A DNA stretch of 43,548 bases. Origin: Lachnospiraceae bacterium. Lineage in GTDB: Bacteria; Bacillota; Clostridia; Lachnospirales; Lachnospiraceae. This document shows positions 19,373 through 26,074 of this stretch, one piece after another (the first letter of the stretch is position 1; each line of letters begins with the position of its first letter). The notes under the pieces were generated by a model. It did no database searches. It was given only the letters and a program-made list of their open reading frames with translations, and had not been told where the DNA came from. A program made the position numbers and the translations under genes. The stretch is taken from contig SFNX01000028.1 of the NCBI GenBank assembly GCA_004552595.1, forward strand, positions 1 through 43,548. The letters are read 5' to 3'.

Positions 19373-19392
19373 CCAACCCCTAAGGGGATTGG
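19373..19392 (-). terminator. Hairpin between chaperone-position gene and tape measure gene
   Basis: CCAATCCCC and GGGGTTGG pair around a TTA loop (one bulged T) in the 114-base gap between the two genes. No T-run follows, so this may be a weak or rho-dependent terminator or an RNA processing site rather than an intrinsic terminator. Confidence 0.35.
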
Positions 19393-19411
19393 GATTTCTG
19401 CTCCACTTCTT

Positions 19412-20065
19412 TTAAGTTTTAATAATTTGTTCTATATCTTTTTTAGTTTTTAATACGCCAAGTTTATCCAATGCTTCTGCAACTGCCATAGTTGTCGGAT
19501 CATTCATCTGAGCAATTTTAACCATTCCTTCTACGGTTTCTGGTGCCAACCCGCTTAGCGTTCCTTTCAAAGATTCTGCTGTTTTGTTTATCGTTTCTGG
19601 ATTAAACCCTTCTATAGAGGACAATAACTCCAGTCCTGTTTTAAAGTTAACGGCCCGATCGGCCATAAGGCAAAATCTCTCATAGTCTTTCTTGCAAAAA
19701 TTCAAAATTTTATCTACAAAACCGCATTCGTAGAGAATATCTACAATCGACGCGCTTAAAGCAGCAAGAGATAAGTCGTTTTCAATTGTAGTATACCCCA
19801 AAAGTCCATAAAGAATCAAGCAAATTTCAAAATTTGCCGCCCAATCTACACAAGTCTCGTCTGGTTGCTTGTCAAAAGTGTACCAAATAATTTGTGAAAT
19901 CAGCAGCTCTTTCTGGGCCATTGGTAAATAATCCTTAACCAAAATTCGTGGGAAGATCTTATCGAATTCTTCCACCTGCTCCGGCGTCACTTCGCCTTTT
20001 TGCAAAGCTTCACGGTACCGAAGCCATTTTAATACTATATCTGACAATAAAACCTTGTTTTCCAT
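19412..20065 (-). CDS. Probable tail assembly chaperone (by position), 217 aa
   Basis: I choose the ATG at 20065 (MENKVLLSDIVLKWLRYREAL) because AAGGAGTAGGT sits directly upstream. The longer reading from 20158 overlaps the recombinase gene and has no site. The start lies three bases after the recombinase stop. The protein is largely helical and acidic, with no catalytic motif. A C-terminal helical segment is followed by a Lys-rich end. The slot directly upstream of a tape measure gene is where siphoviruses encode tail assembly chaperones, which bind the tape measure and tube monomers. I see no programmed slippery frameshift typical of G/GT chaperones. The assignment is positional, not motif-based. 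Confidence 0.65.
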   Translation of the reverse strand: MENKVLLSDIVLKWLRYREALQKGEVTPEQVEEFDKIFPRILVKDYLPMAQKELLISQIIWYTFDKQPDETCVDWAANFEICLILYGLLGYTTIENDLSLAALSASIVDILYECGFVDKILNFCKKDYERFCLMADRAVNFKTGLELLSSIEGFNPETINKTAESLKGTLSGLAPETVEGMVKIAQMNDPTTMAVAEALDKLGVLKTKKDIEQIIKT

Positions 20066-20067
20066 AC

Positions 20068-21060
20068 CTACTCCTTGTCTTCTCCATTGAAAAATTGAGC
20101 CAAACGCTCCTCTGTCGGAATATCCGAATATCTTTTTACCATTTCGAGAGATTCCCATGATTGAATTTCAGCAATAACCGAATCTGGGAATCCAGCTCGT
20201 TGCATATTGCTTGTCCACAAATGTCTCATACAGTGGAAATAAAAAGGGACATCCATTAAGGCTCCGATTTTTTCCGCATAAGTATTCATTTGCGACACCG
20301 TTGCTTGAATAAATTTACCTTCGCCAGCGGTTACAAACAACCACGGCGACTCTATTCCGCGTTCTTCGCGTTGTTTCATCCACGCATCAAAATAAGGCTG
20401 GAACTTATCTCTCAACACATACTTGGGGATTTGCTTGCCGCTTGAGCCATGTCCTTTGGTTTTTATAATTCCTGTTTTATACATTTTGCCGTCAAAAACC
20501 AAATGATTTTCGTCAAAAAATTCAACTTTCATTCTAGTAAGTTCAGCCTTTCTCATTCCCGAAGTTAAGCTCAAAGCAAGAGCACAAGCAATTTGGCATT
20601 GGTTTTGTTCTAAAAGCTTGTTCAAACAATCTTCTACTTGTTCGTCGGTCAAGATCGTTTTTTCGCGAACAGGTGCTTTGTGCACCGGTTCAAGACTCTT
20701 AACCAAGTTTCTAAAATTCGGATATAAGTCTTCATCCAACATTTCAATACAATTTGCCAAACTACTAATCGCCGACTTCAAAGAAGCCACCCTGTTTGAA
20801 CTCAAACCGAGCCCACGCAAATGGCCGAGGTATCTCACAAAATCACGCTTCTTCAAATCAATAAAAAACTTATCTTCATTCTCATTGTAATTCCAGCAGA
20901 AGAAAACTTTCAGTTGAGCCTCATATTGTTTAATGGTTTGTGCGCTACGATCGTTGGCCCTACAATAATCTATAAACTCTTTAACTAGTTGTCTGTTTTG
21001 CTTGCTGACTGAAGGCCAAGCTTGAGTGAGATTTGAGTTGTAAACTGTTGTTCGTCCCAT
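20068..21060 (-). CDS. Tyrosine recombinase/integrase (XerC/D-like), 330 aa
   Basis: This is a site-specific DNA recombinase of the tyrosine family. An N-terminal SAM-like core-binding domain (residues ~20-125, with RSAQTIKQYEAQLKVF) precedes the catalytic domain. Arg170 (SGMRKAEL), a Lys in the beta-turn near 202 (KTKGHG), His276-x-x-Arg279 (FHCMRH), Trp302 in the usual His/Trp place and the nucleophile Tyr311 (VKRYSDI) are all present, so it looks active. The start at 21060 has GGAGGG six bases upstream, inside the RuvC-like gene, giving a 76-base overlap that suggests translational coupling. Its placement within the late tail operon is unusual for a lysogeny integrase. Possible roles include genome dimer or concatemer resolution, integration, or inversion of a phage segment. 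Confidence 0.92.
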   Translation of the reverse strand: MGRTTVYNSNLTQAWPSVSKQNRQLVKEFIDYCRANDRSAQTIKQYEAQLKVFFCWNYNENEDKFFIDLKKRDFVRYLGHLRGLGLSSNRVASLKSAISSLANCIEMLDEDLYPNFRNLVKSLEPVHKAPVREKTILTDEQVEDCLNKLLEQNQCQIACALALSLTSGMRKAELTRMKVEFFDENHLVFDGKMYKTGIIKTKGHGSSGKQIPKYVLRDKFQPYFDAWMKQREERGIESPWLFVTAGEGKFIQATVSQMNTYAEKIGALMDVPFYFHCMRHLWTSNMQRAGFPDSVIAEIQSWESLEMVKRYSDIPTEERLAQFFNGEDKE

Positions 21061-21716
21061 TTGAGTCCCTCCAATCTTTCTATTTCTTTATCGCTTTCTT
21101 TGATTGCGTGTTTCGCTGTCAAAGTTTTACGATGCTTTTTTTCAAGTTTAATTTGGTCATCTATATCTTTATTCCATTTGGCCCCCCGGAGACAAAACCA
21201 AAGAGCAATTGCGTCCGACTCGTCGCGAGTGATAGACTCGGGGTCGATGTCGTAATATTTACACACTGCTGCTCGAATATCGTCTTTTTGAGGTTTCTCG
21301 ATTCCTAGAAGTTTCTTGAAATAGGTCTTAACTGAAATCGAGTGTATACCATTGGAATAAGTATAGAGTTTTCTTAAATAAATATTGATATTAAAAACCG
21401 CATGTGCCGCCGCAAGCGCTTGCAATGTTTGAGCCGTCGAATGAGGTCCGCAGTTTATAGGAAGTTGTTCCTTAATAATCAATAAGTCCTCTACTTGAAG
21501 ATTGTACTTATTTAAGATGTTGTTTACCATATCGTCGAACTTCTCGTACATCTCACCCGTAGGTTGGTCAGTAGTCCTAGACACGGAAATCTGCTGCACT
21601 TCCACGAGTGCATTTGTTAATACGTTTAAAAGAGCAAAGCCGCTCTCGTACTGCGCTAAATCGCAGACGAGAGCGTACTTGTAATCACTTAACCTTTTTT
21701 GGAATTTTGCTTCCAT
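20985..21716 (-). CDS. RuvC-like Holliday junction resolvase/RNase H-fold nuclease, 243 aa
   Basis: The N-terminal core has the RuvC-type arrangement of acidic residues: Asp19 in the first strand (YALVCDLAQYESG), Glu83 (LLIIKEQLP), and the Asp165/Asp168 pair in TRDESDAIALW. The order and spacing match RuvC family resolvases, which cut four-way junctions. The C-terminal ~70 residues are Lys/Glu-rich helix. ATG at 21716 has an AAGGAGAAGG site. Its 3' end overlaps the tyrosine recombinase gene by 76 bases, so the two are probably co-translated and act on related DNA substrates such as branched packaging concatemers. It could also be a related RNase H-fold recombination nuclease. Confidence 0.78.
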   Translation of the reverse strand: MEAKFQKRLSDYKYALVCDLAQYESGFALLNVLTNALVEVQQISVSRTTDQPTGEMYEKFDDMVNNILNKYNLQVEDLLIIKEQLPINCGPHSTAQTLQALAAAHAVFNINIYLRKLYTYSNGIHSISVKTYFKKLLGIEKPQKDDIRAAVCKYYDIDPESITRDESDAIALWFCLRGAKWNKDIDDQIKLEKKHRKTLTAKHAIKESDKEIERLEGLKWDEQQFTTQISLKLGLQSASKTDN

Positions 21717-21744
21717 TCCCTTCTCCTTTTAATCCTTATTACCC

Positions 21745-21778
21745 CTCTTTTATCCCCCAACAAAGGGAAATAAAAGAG
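21745..21778 (-). other. Long hairpin upstream of the RuvC-like gene
   Basis: CTCTTTTATTTCCC and GGGGGATAAAAGAG form a 14-bp stem (two G-U pairs) around TTTGTT on the minus strand, between the second MGQ gene and the RuvC-like gene. No T-run follows, so it is more likely an RNA-stabilising or processing structure than an intrinsic terminator. Confidence 0.5.
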
Positions 21779-21830
21779 CAATTTTATCTATAGCAACTGC
21801 TACAGAAACATCTTTTGCGGCGGTGTGTAA

Positions 21831-22151
21831 TTATCCTTCTACAACCACATAATAACTGTCTTTTTCATATTTGCCAGTTTCGCCGACATACAAAACAACC
21901 TTTCCGTTGTATTTTACGATGTTGAGGCTTTCCATTTCCGCTTCGGTCTGTGCTATAATTGGGTTATCAAACCCTGAGCCCGCCTCAGCAGAGCCATCCA
22001 AAACCTCTCCTTTTTCTCCATAAGCTTTGTAACCCTTCAAAACCTCCGAAGAAGTAGTCAGGGCTCTTACAGGCCTGAGAAAATAATTGCCCGTAGGGCT
22101 ATCGCTGTTCTCTGTTTGAATTACTAAGGTTCCTCTGTATATTTGCCCCAT
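21831..22151 (-). CDS. MGQ-family small protein, copy B (106 aa), function unknown
   Basis: The start at 22151 (MGQIYRGTLVIQTENS) is set by AGGAGAAGG just upstream and by alignment with copy A. A longer reading from 22205 overlaps the holin-like gene. It shares the pattern MGQxYxGTLxIQT..SPTGxY and a GYKAYGEKGEVLDGS block with copy A. Such KAYGxxGxVLxG blocks are seen in phage tail or baseplate-associated proteins. A ~35-residue C-terminal extension (VKYNGKVVLYVGETGKYEKDSYYVV) is present only here. It follows the intact holin-like gene by 10 bases. Function is not known; a lysis-cassette partner or minor virion component are possibilities. Confidence 0.75.
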   Translation of the reverse strand: MGQIYRGTLVIQTENSDSPTGNYFLRPVRALTTSSEVLKGYKAYGEKGEVLDGSAEAGSGFDNPIIAQTEAEMESLNIVKYNGKVVLYVGETGKYEKDSYYVVVEG

Positions 22152-22161
22152 TTTCCTTCTC

Positions 22162-22479
22162 CTATTTAATATTGATCTTGCTGGAAATCTCCACGATTTC
22201 GTCAATAAGTTTAGACAGGTTTTCTACTTCATACTGAATTCCCATTTGGCTAGCGAATGAGTCGACGGCCGCCATAACAATTTCTTTCTTTTCGGCGCCG
22301 GTTTTCCCTGTAGCTTCGGCTTCTGCAATCGCATTTAAGATAATAGGGAATAGTTTTTTCCAACCACCATCTTTAATCAGGTCGCCAAGTGCCTTTTTTA
22401 GTTTTCTGTACATCGTCACAATCACAGCAATCGCACCCAAGAGGGCCACCGCGAGAGCTATAATTAAAGAAATATCCAT
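22162..22479 (-). CDS. Holin-like membrane protein, copy B (intact), 105 aa
   Basis: One N-terminal transmembrane segment (residues ~5-23, LIIALAVALLGAIAVIVTM) is followed by a basic stop-transfer stretch (RKLKKALGDLIKDGGWKK). A soluble helical tail contains AEAEATGKTGAEKKEIVMAA. This layout, with a GKTGAEKK-type helix, resembles LL-H-type phage holins, which permeabilise the membrane at lysis. AAGGAGG precedes the ATG at 22479. The copy has an intact frame with A6 at the position where copy A has A7. The gene sits in a tandemly duplicated cassette. No endolysin is visible next to it, so another membrane role, such as a virion or DNA-entry accessory, remains possible. Confidence 0.72.
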   Translation of the reverse strand: MDISLIIALAVALLGAIAVIVTMYRKLKKALGDLIKDGGWKKLFPIILNAIAEAEATGKTGAEKKEIVMAAVDSFASQMGIQYEVENLSKLIDEIVEISSKINIK

Positions 22480-22545
22480 AATTTGCCTCCTTTATTCTGT
22501 TTTTGTCCCTTGTTCTAACGTGCCTGGCCAATCACCCGCAGTTGT

Positions 22546-22752
22546 TTACGCTACAGGTTCAGACTCAGGATCTTTCTCAGGTGCGACATAAGAACCGTTC
22601 AACACCACACCCTGCGCTCCATAAGCTTTTTTACCTTTCAGGATGTCTTCTTCGGATGCCAGACTAGATATTGACTCCAAACGATAGTCGCCCGTAGGAC
22701 TATAATTATCATTGGTTTGAATAATCAATGTGCCTTCATATTTTTGTCCCAT
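22546..22752 (-). CDS. MGQ-family small protein, copy A (68 aa), function unknown
   Basis: The ATG at 22752 follows GAGGGG. The protein MGQKYEGTLIIQTNDNYS... is clearly homologous to copy B over its first ~55 residues, including SPTGDYRLES and GKKAYGAQGVVLNGS. It lacks the C-terminal extension and ends in an acidic PEKDPESEP tail. It lies 10 bases after the frameshifted holin-like copy, mirroring the arrangement of copy B. Confidence 0.75.
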   Translation of the reverse strand: MGQKYEGTLIIQTNDNYSPTGDYRLESISSLASEEDILKGKKAYGAQGVVLNGSYVAPEKDPESEPVA

Positions 22753-22762
22753 AATTTTCCCC

Positions 22763-23090
22763 TCACTTCTTATTTACTTTTTTTGAAAAATCAATAATGA
22801 ATTCGATTGCGTCGGAAATTTGATCAACCTCATATTGAATACCCAATTCCTTTGCAAAAGAATCCACAGCTGCCATAACAATTTCTTTTTTTTCTGCCCC
22901 AGATCGTCCAGTAGCTTCAGCATCTGCCATAGCCCGCAAAATCATAGGATAAAGTTTTTTTCCAATTGCCATCTTTTGCTAATTCGCCAAACTTCTTTTT
23001 TAGTTTTGTAAACATTGCAACCATAGCAGTAATCGCAGCAATGACAACACTAACAAGTGAGACGATTAACCCAATATCTACATTACTCAT
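22763..23090 (-). pseudogene. Holin-like membrane protein, copy A, frameshifted at an A7 run
   Basis: Translation from the ATG at 23090, which has a GAGAGGTGG site, gives MSNVDIGLIVSLVSVVIAAI, a transmembrane segment parallel to copy B. It continues to GNWKK at a run of seven As (22955-22961). There the frame shifts, and the homologous remainder (LYPMILRAMADAEATGRSGAEKK) lies in the next frame, ending at 22763. Copy B has six As at this point and is intact. Deleting one A gives a 108-residue protein. Either the copy is dead, or polymerase slippage on the A-run restores it at low level, or the base count is an assembly error. The downstream part alone (22972-22763) would lack the membrane segment. 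Confidence 0.78.
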
Positions 23091-23177
23091 GGATCCACCT
23101 CTCGGATAAAATGATATTTTTATTTATACCCGCGAAATACGGGATTATTTTCGAATTTATTTTGTAAAAATAAGAAA

Positions 23178-23210
23178 TTGGGGCCGCACATAAAATATGT
23201 ACGACCCCAA
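23178..23210 (-). terminator. Strong intrinsic terminator after the Cys-rich gene
   Basis: A 15-bp stem (TTGGGGTCGTACATA with TATGTGCGGCCCCAA, allowing G-U pairs) closes a TTT loop and is followed by TTTCTTATTTTT. It separates the head/tail-tube transcription unit from the duplicated holin-like cassettes. A second short CCCG/CGGG hairpin follows near 23128-23145. Confidence 0.82.
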
Positions 23211-23222
23211 AAATCCTTAAAA

Positions 23223-23408
23223 TCAATTTGCCGACTGAAAATTCTTACAATTGTCTTTACAATTTGTAGAAACCCAGCGTTTTTCGTTGTGACAATAACG
23301 CTGGAAAGGGCAGGTTGAATTGTTTTGTTTTTGTTTAACAAGAACTGAACACTTAAAACAATCGAACCCATCTCCCTCTGCATAGCGGCAACTATGATAC
23401 TTGCTCAT
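23223..23408 (-). CDS. Cysteine-rich miniprotein, 61 aa, likely metal-binding
   Basis: Seven cysteines are spaced CRYAE...C-x-x-C...CPFQRYC...C-x-x-x-C, which suggests a structural zinc or disulphide fold. Short proteins with a CPFQRYC-type core are frequent next to tail genes in Firmicutes phages, but their role is not known to me. It begins two bases after the tail tube-like gene stop, so it is probably read by re-initiation. No clear ribosome binding site is visible. A strong terminator follows directly. The overlapping 87-residue frame lacks the conserved cysteine pattern and is a shadow. Confidence 0.75.
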   Translation of the reverse strand: MSKYHSCRYAEGDGFDCFKCSVLVKQKQNNSTCPFQRYCHNEKRWVSTNCKDNCKNFQSAN

Positions 23409-23410
23409 AA

Positions 23411-24292
23411 TTATGCAATCGTGTAGTTCGCGGTCTTGCCAAGAGCAGTAGCAGTCAATTCGCCTTTTTGCAAAATTCCGTTGTCGCCAACTGCAGCGCC
23501 ACCGATCTCAGGATTGTTCACAACGGCAATCTTTTTGTCGCTATAAAGCGCATAAACAACAACGTCTTCTTTGGAAGCCCCAACTTTTGCCGTTGCTTCG
23601 TCAATCATGATGCCTTCCACAACTCTGCCTTCAATCACTTCAACCATACGGAAGAGTTTGCCACTGTTAACGTCGCAACCTTCGGTCATAACCATAGCAG
23701 TACCATTGAGGTTCATCGGAGCATTCGAGCTCATGTTGAAGGTGAATTCTTGACCGCCGTCAAGTTGGAATCTCGGAACTTCAAATGTAAGCGTGCCAGC
23801 TTTGCTGCCTTTAGAAGCCGCACAAGCGTCGCCTGCAAAAATAGGAACCGTAATAATAAGAGCAAGTTCATGAGGAATCATATCGCTCTTAACGATTGCT
23901 TCGAGGGCATTGTTATCAGACGCAAGATAACGTACGCAATAGGTTTTGCCATTTTCGATACCGCTGTCGCTCAAGGTTTTCGTACCAGCATCCACAGCAG
24001 AAATAATAACGGCCTTATAGTCGTCTTTCCCTTCTTCGGAATACCAAGCAATAATGGTGCCGCCGTCACTGCATTTTAAAACACCCAGATCAACAGGGGT
24101 TTTGCTCAATTCGAGTTTGCCTGCTTCTTTTGCTTTGATGGTTTCGCTCTGATAAGCTTCCGCAGAAGCGGTGAAGCTGGTACCAAGCTGTGCCTCGACA
24201 TAACCTTCTTTGAAAAGAATGTCAGTAAGCGTAATCGCCACTGCAGGATCGTGGAAGAAGTTGGTTGACGAAAGCCATTTTCGGTTGACCAT
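23411..24292 (-). CDS. Major tail tube-like protein (main part; 5' end disrupted)
   Basis: The frame carries NFFHDPAVAITLTDILFKEGYVEAQLG, beta-rich central strands and a C-terminal half suggestive of a virion tube or Ig-like domain (FNMSSNAPMNLNGTAMVM). Position after the neck genes and before the tape measure supports a tube role. The annotated ATG at 24292 has no ribosome binding site. The real start is most likely the ATG at 24347 with AGGAG, giving MAKYFLGSVGSAEAFRMINGQPKMAF in another frame. From memory, members of this family continue from that N-terminus through ~30 residues before an FxHDP-type motif. The gene therefore appears to have lost an internal piece not divisible by three, or to contain an assembly error. 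Confidence 0.72.
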   Translation of the reverse strand: MVNRKWLSSTNFFHDPAVAITLTDILFKEGYVEAQLGTSFTASAEAYQSETIKAKEAGKLELSKTPVDLGVLKCSDGGTIIAWYSEEGKDDYKAVIISAVDAGTKTLSDSGIENGKTYCVRYLASDNNALEAIVKSDMIPHELALIITVPIFAGDACAASKGSKAGTLTFEVPRFQLDGGQEFTFNMSSNAPMNLNGTAMVMTEGCDVNSGKLFRMVEVIEGRVVEGIMIDEATAKVGASKEDVVVYALYSDKKIAVVNNPEIGGAAVGDNGILQKGELTATALGKTANYTIA

Positions 24293-24347
24293 TAATCATA
24301 CGGAAAGCTTCAGCGCTACCAACGGAGCCCAAAAAATATTTTGCCAT
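24222..24347 (-). other. Detached 5' piece of the tail tube-like gene (out of frame)
   Basis: ATG at 24347 follows an AGGAG site with ideal spacing and encodes MAKYFLGSVGSAEAFRMING, an N-terminus that I associate with this phage virion protein family. The frame stops after 41 codons at 24222. The downstream body of the protein is in the +1 frame. It is the true translation start but not an independent gene. Confidence 0.65.
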
Positions 24348-24380
24348 AATTGTATCTCCTTATATAAATGAAAATAGATT

Positions 24381-25304
24381 TTAAATTTGAGACATCTCGC
24401 TCTTGAAGGTATCAAGAGATTTATACGTGTCGCCCAGAACATCCGTCTCTTTTTTGTATATCCAATGTTCGGGAGGTTCTTTCATTGACACCATGCCTGT
24501 CATCATGCCCACACGAGTTGCCTCGTACTGGATAACGTCGTCGACAGCGGTTAACAACATCAAGAACTTTCTGATGGGCATATTATACAGCTCGTCCATC
24601 TTGTAGCTGGTCTTAGCGGCAACACACACTATTTTTTTTTCGGTAGTGGCCTTACCACTTTTTTGGCTTTTGATTCTGATACGTTCCGCGTAGTCAGCCT
24701 TTAGGTCGGGATCAATCTTGCTGTCATCATAATAATCAGGTAAATTTTGATACATGACAATTTGCCTTAAACGCTCAAACGCCGCAGCGTCGATCTTATG
24801 TCCCGCTACGACTAACTCATATTTTTTCGTTTCTGGATTCACAGCATACCGTATCATCGCCTCGAACTGTGTTGACCCGCAGTTCTGGCAAGCCGCCAAT
24901 TTCTCTTCCCCTTCTTGTTGTGCTTCCAACATCTCTTTGTTTTTGGCTATAAACTCGGCGTAAGTCATTGTGCTCCCACACTGAGTGCAACGCACTCCGT
25001 CTTTAAAGTGGAAAATTAGCTCAAAGAGTTTGGACAATCGAAGGTTCCAAAGTTGGCCTTCCTCTTGGTCATTTAGTTTACCAATAAGAAATTCTAGATG
25101 AGTCTGTTTGAGGCCTTCAATAGTTTCATTCTTATTCAACAGCAAGCACGGATTCGCCAACATAAAGTCATTGTAATGCCGCATTGTGATTGGATAAATC
25201 AACAAACCACAAAAGGGAACAGGTTCGTCATAAGTAAAATAGGACGCCTCGTATTGACGAATTTCGTTACCGAGCGTCTCACTTAAACACCCATACTTGT
25301 CCAT
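24381..25304 (-). CDS. Tail/neck protein with internal zinc ribbon, 307 aa
   Basis: The ATG at 25304 has an AAGGAGG site. The N-terminal half includes PVPFCGLLIYPITMRHYNDF and helical stretches. A zinc ribbon is formed by C-x-x-C pairs at residues 106/109 and 139/142 (CTQCGS and CQNCGS). The C-terminal part is helical with YNMPIRKFLMLLTAVDDVIQYE. The gene lies between tail completion-like and tail tube-like genes, so a tail assembly factor or chaperone role is plausible. I cannot name the family, and no enzymatic site is visible. Confidence 0.75.
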   Translation of the reverse strand: MDKYGCLSETLGNEIRQYEASYFTYDEPVPFCGLLIYPITMRHYNDFMLANPCLLLNKNETIEGLKQTHLEFLIGKLNDQEEGQLWNLRLSKLFELIFHFKDGVRCTQCGSTMTYAEFIAKNKEMLEAQQEGEEKLAACQNCGSTQFEAMIRYAVNPETKKYELVVAGHKIDAAAFERLRQIVMYQNLPDYYDDSKIDPDLKADYAERIRIKSQKSGKATTEKKIVCVAAKTSYKMDELYNMPIRKFLMLLTAVDDVIQYEATRVGMMTGMVSMKEPPEHWIYKKETDVLGDTYKSLDTFKSEMSQI

Positions 25305-25378
25305 TCCTTTCCTCCTTTCTCATCCTTGTATTCCGACAGTTTTCGATATATTGCGCTCTTCTCCAACTGTTAGAAAGC

Positions 25379-26071
25379 TCAAAAGTTGTGGTTCGGTCCT
25401 TCGGACACACCCGATATCAACATCGCCATTTTAGTGATGTGACCAATGTACGTCCTTCCATTCCACAAATTTTGTTGTGAGTTGTTATAATAATTTGTTT
25501 TTTGGTTAAATTGGAAGTATCCAACTCCATCCAAATACAAACCATTCAACTCTGCGATCATGCTCTTCAAAAGAACCGTCTCACGATTTTTATATAAAAC
25601 CACGGGCTCCCCTTGTTTGTTCGAATCGTTAGGATTCGGCGGGGGAAGCAATGGATTTATATCTCGTCCGTCGGCATCACCCAAAACCTTGATAATCTTG
25701 CTATGAGAAATTGTTTCTATAGCCACATTGACCGTTGCGACTTCGTGGTTTTGTGGGAAGATGCCGTCTATATAAATGTGAACGTGAGCACATTGCTCCG
25801 TCCAAGCATCGTCAACATATGGAGATAAAAACATCCTTTTATTTGTTTCTTTCCCGTCTTCCGTATCTATCAACGCGTAGCGGTCCTCCAAAGAAACATT
25901 GTCTTGCAGTAAGCAATCCATTGTCGGATACTTCAAAATCTTCCAAATATTTTGTGCATTTTTTGTTTGACTATACAACAAGTGTGAAATTATTTTCCAC
26001 TCAAGGCTGTCCAGGTTCGTCAAGCGATTATAATTGGCACATTCGTCATAAGTTCCTTTGTATTCTGCCAT
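25379..26071 (-). CDS. Putative neck/tail completion protein, 230 aa
   Basis: The protein begins MAEYKGTYDECANYNRLTNLDS, with a ribosome site AAGGGGG immediately after the previous stop. A central beta-rich section (AHVHIYIDGIFPQ, VATVNVAIETISHSK) resembles the fold order of tail terminator or completion proteins. The C-terminus has GLYLDGVGYFQFN and RTYIGHITKMAML strands. Its place between connector-like genes and the tail tube supports this role. No signature motif makes it certain. Confidence 0.68.
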   Translation of the reverse strand: MAEYKGTYDECANYNRLTNLDSLEWKIISHLLYSQTKNAQNIWKILKYPTMDCLLQDNVSLEDRYALIDTEDGKETNKRMFLSPYVDDAWTEQCAHVHIYIDGIFPQNHEVATVNVAIETISHSKIIKVLGDADGRDINPLLPPPNPNDSNKQGEPVVLYKNRETVLLKSMIAELNGLYLDGVGYFQFNQKTNYYNNSQQNLWNGRTYIGHITKMAMLISGVSEGPNHNF

Positions 26072-26074
26072 ACC

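Noticed and set aside
19412..20158. Longer start for the chaperone-position gene
   Set aside because: The ATG at 20065 has an AAGGAG site; the longer version overlaps the recombinase and reads as out-of-frame sequence.
21745..21778. Hairpin as an intrinsic terminator
   Set aside because: No T-run follows the stem on the minus strand.
21831..22205. Longer start for MGQ copy B
   Set aside because: The MGQ start at 22151 has a ribosome site and aligns with copy A.
23120..23383. 87-residue minus-strand frame overlapping the Cys-rich miniprotein
   Set aside because: The 23223-23408 frame has a family-like cysteine pattern and the tail of this frame runs through the terminator hairpin.
23468..24079. 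203-residue plus-strand frame opposite the tail tube-like gene
   Set aside because: Antisense shadow with no recognisable protein features.
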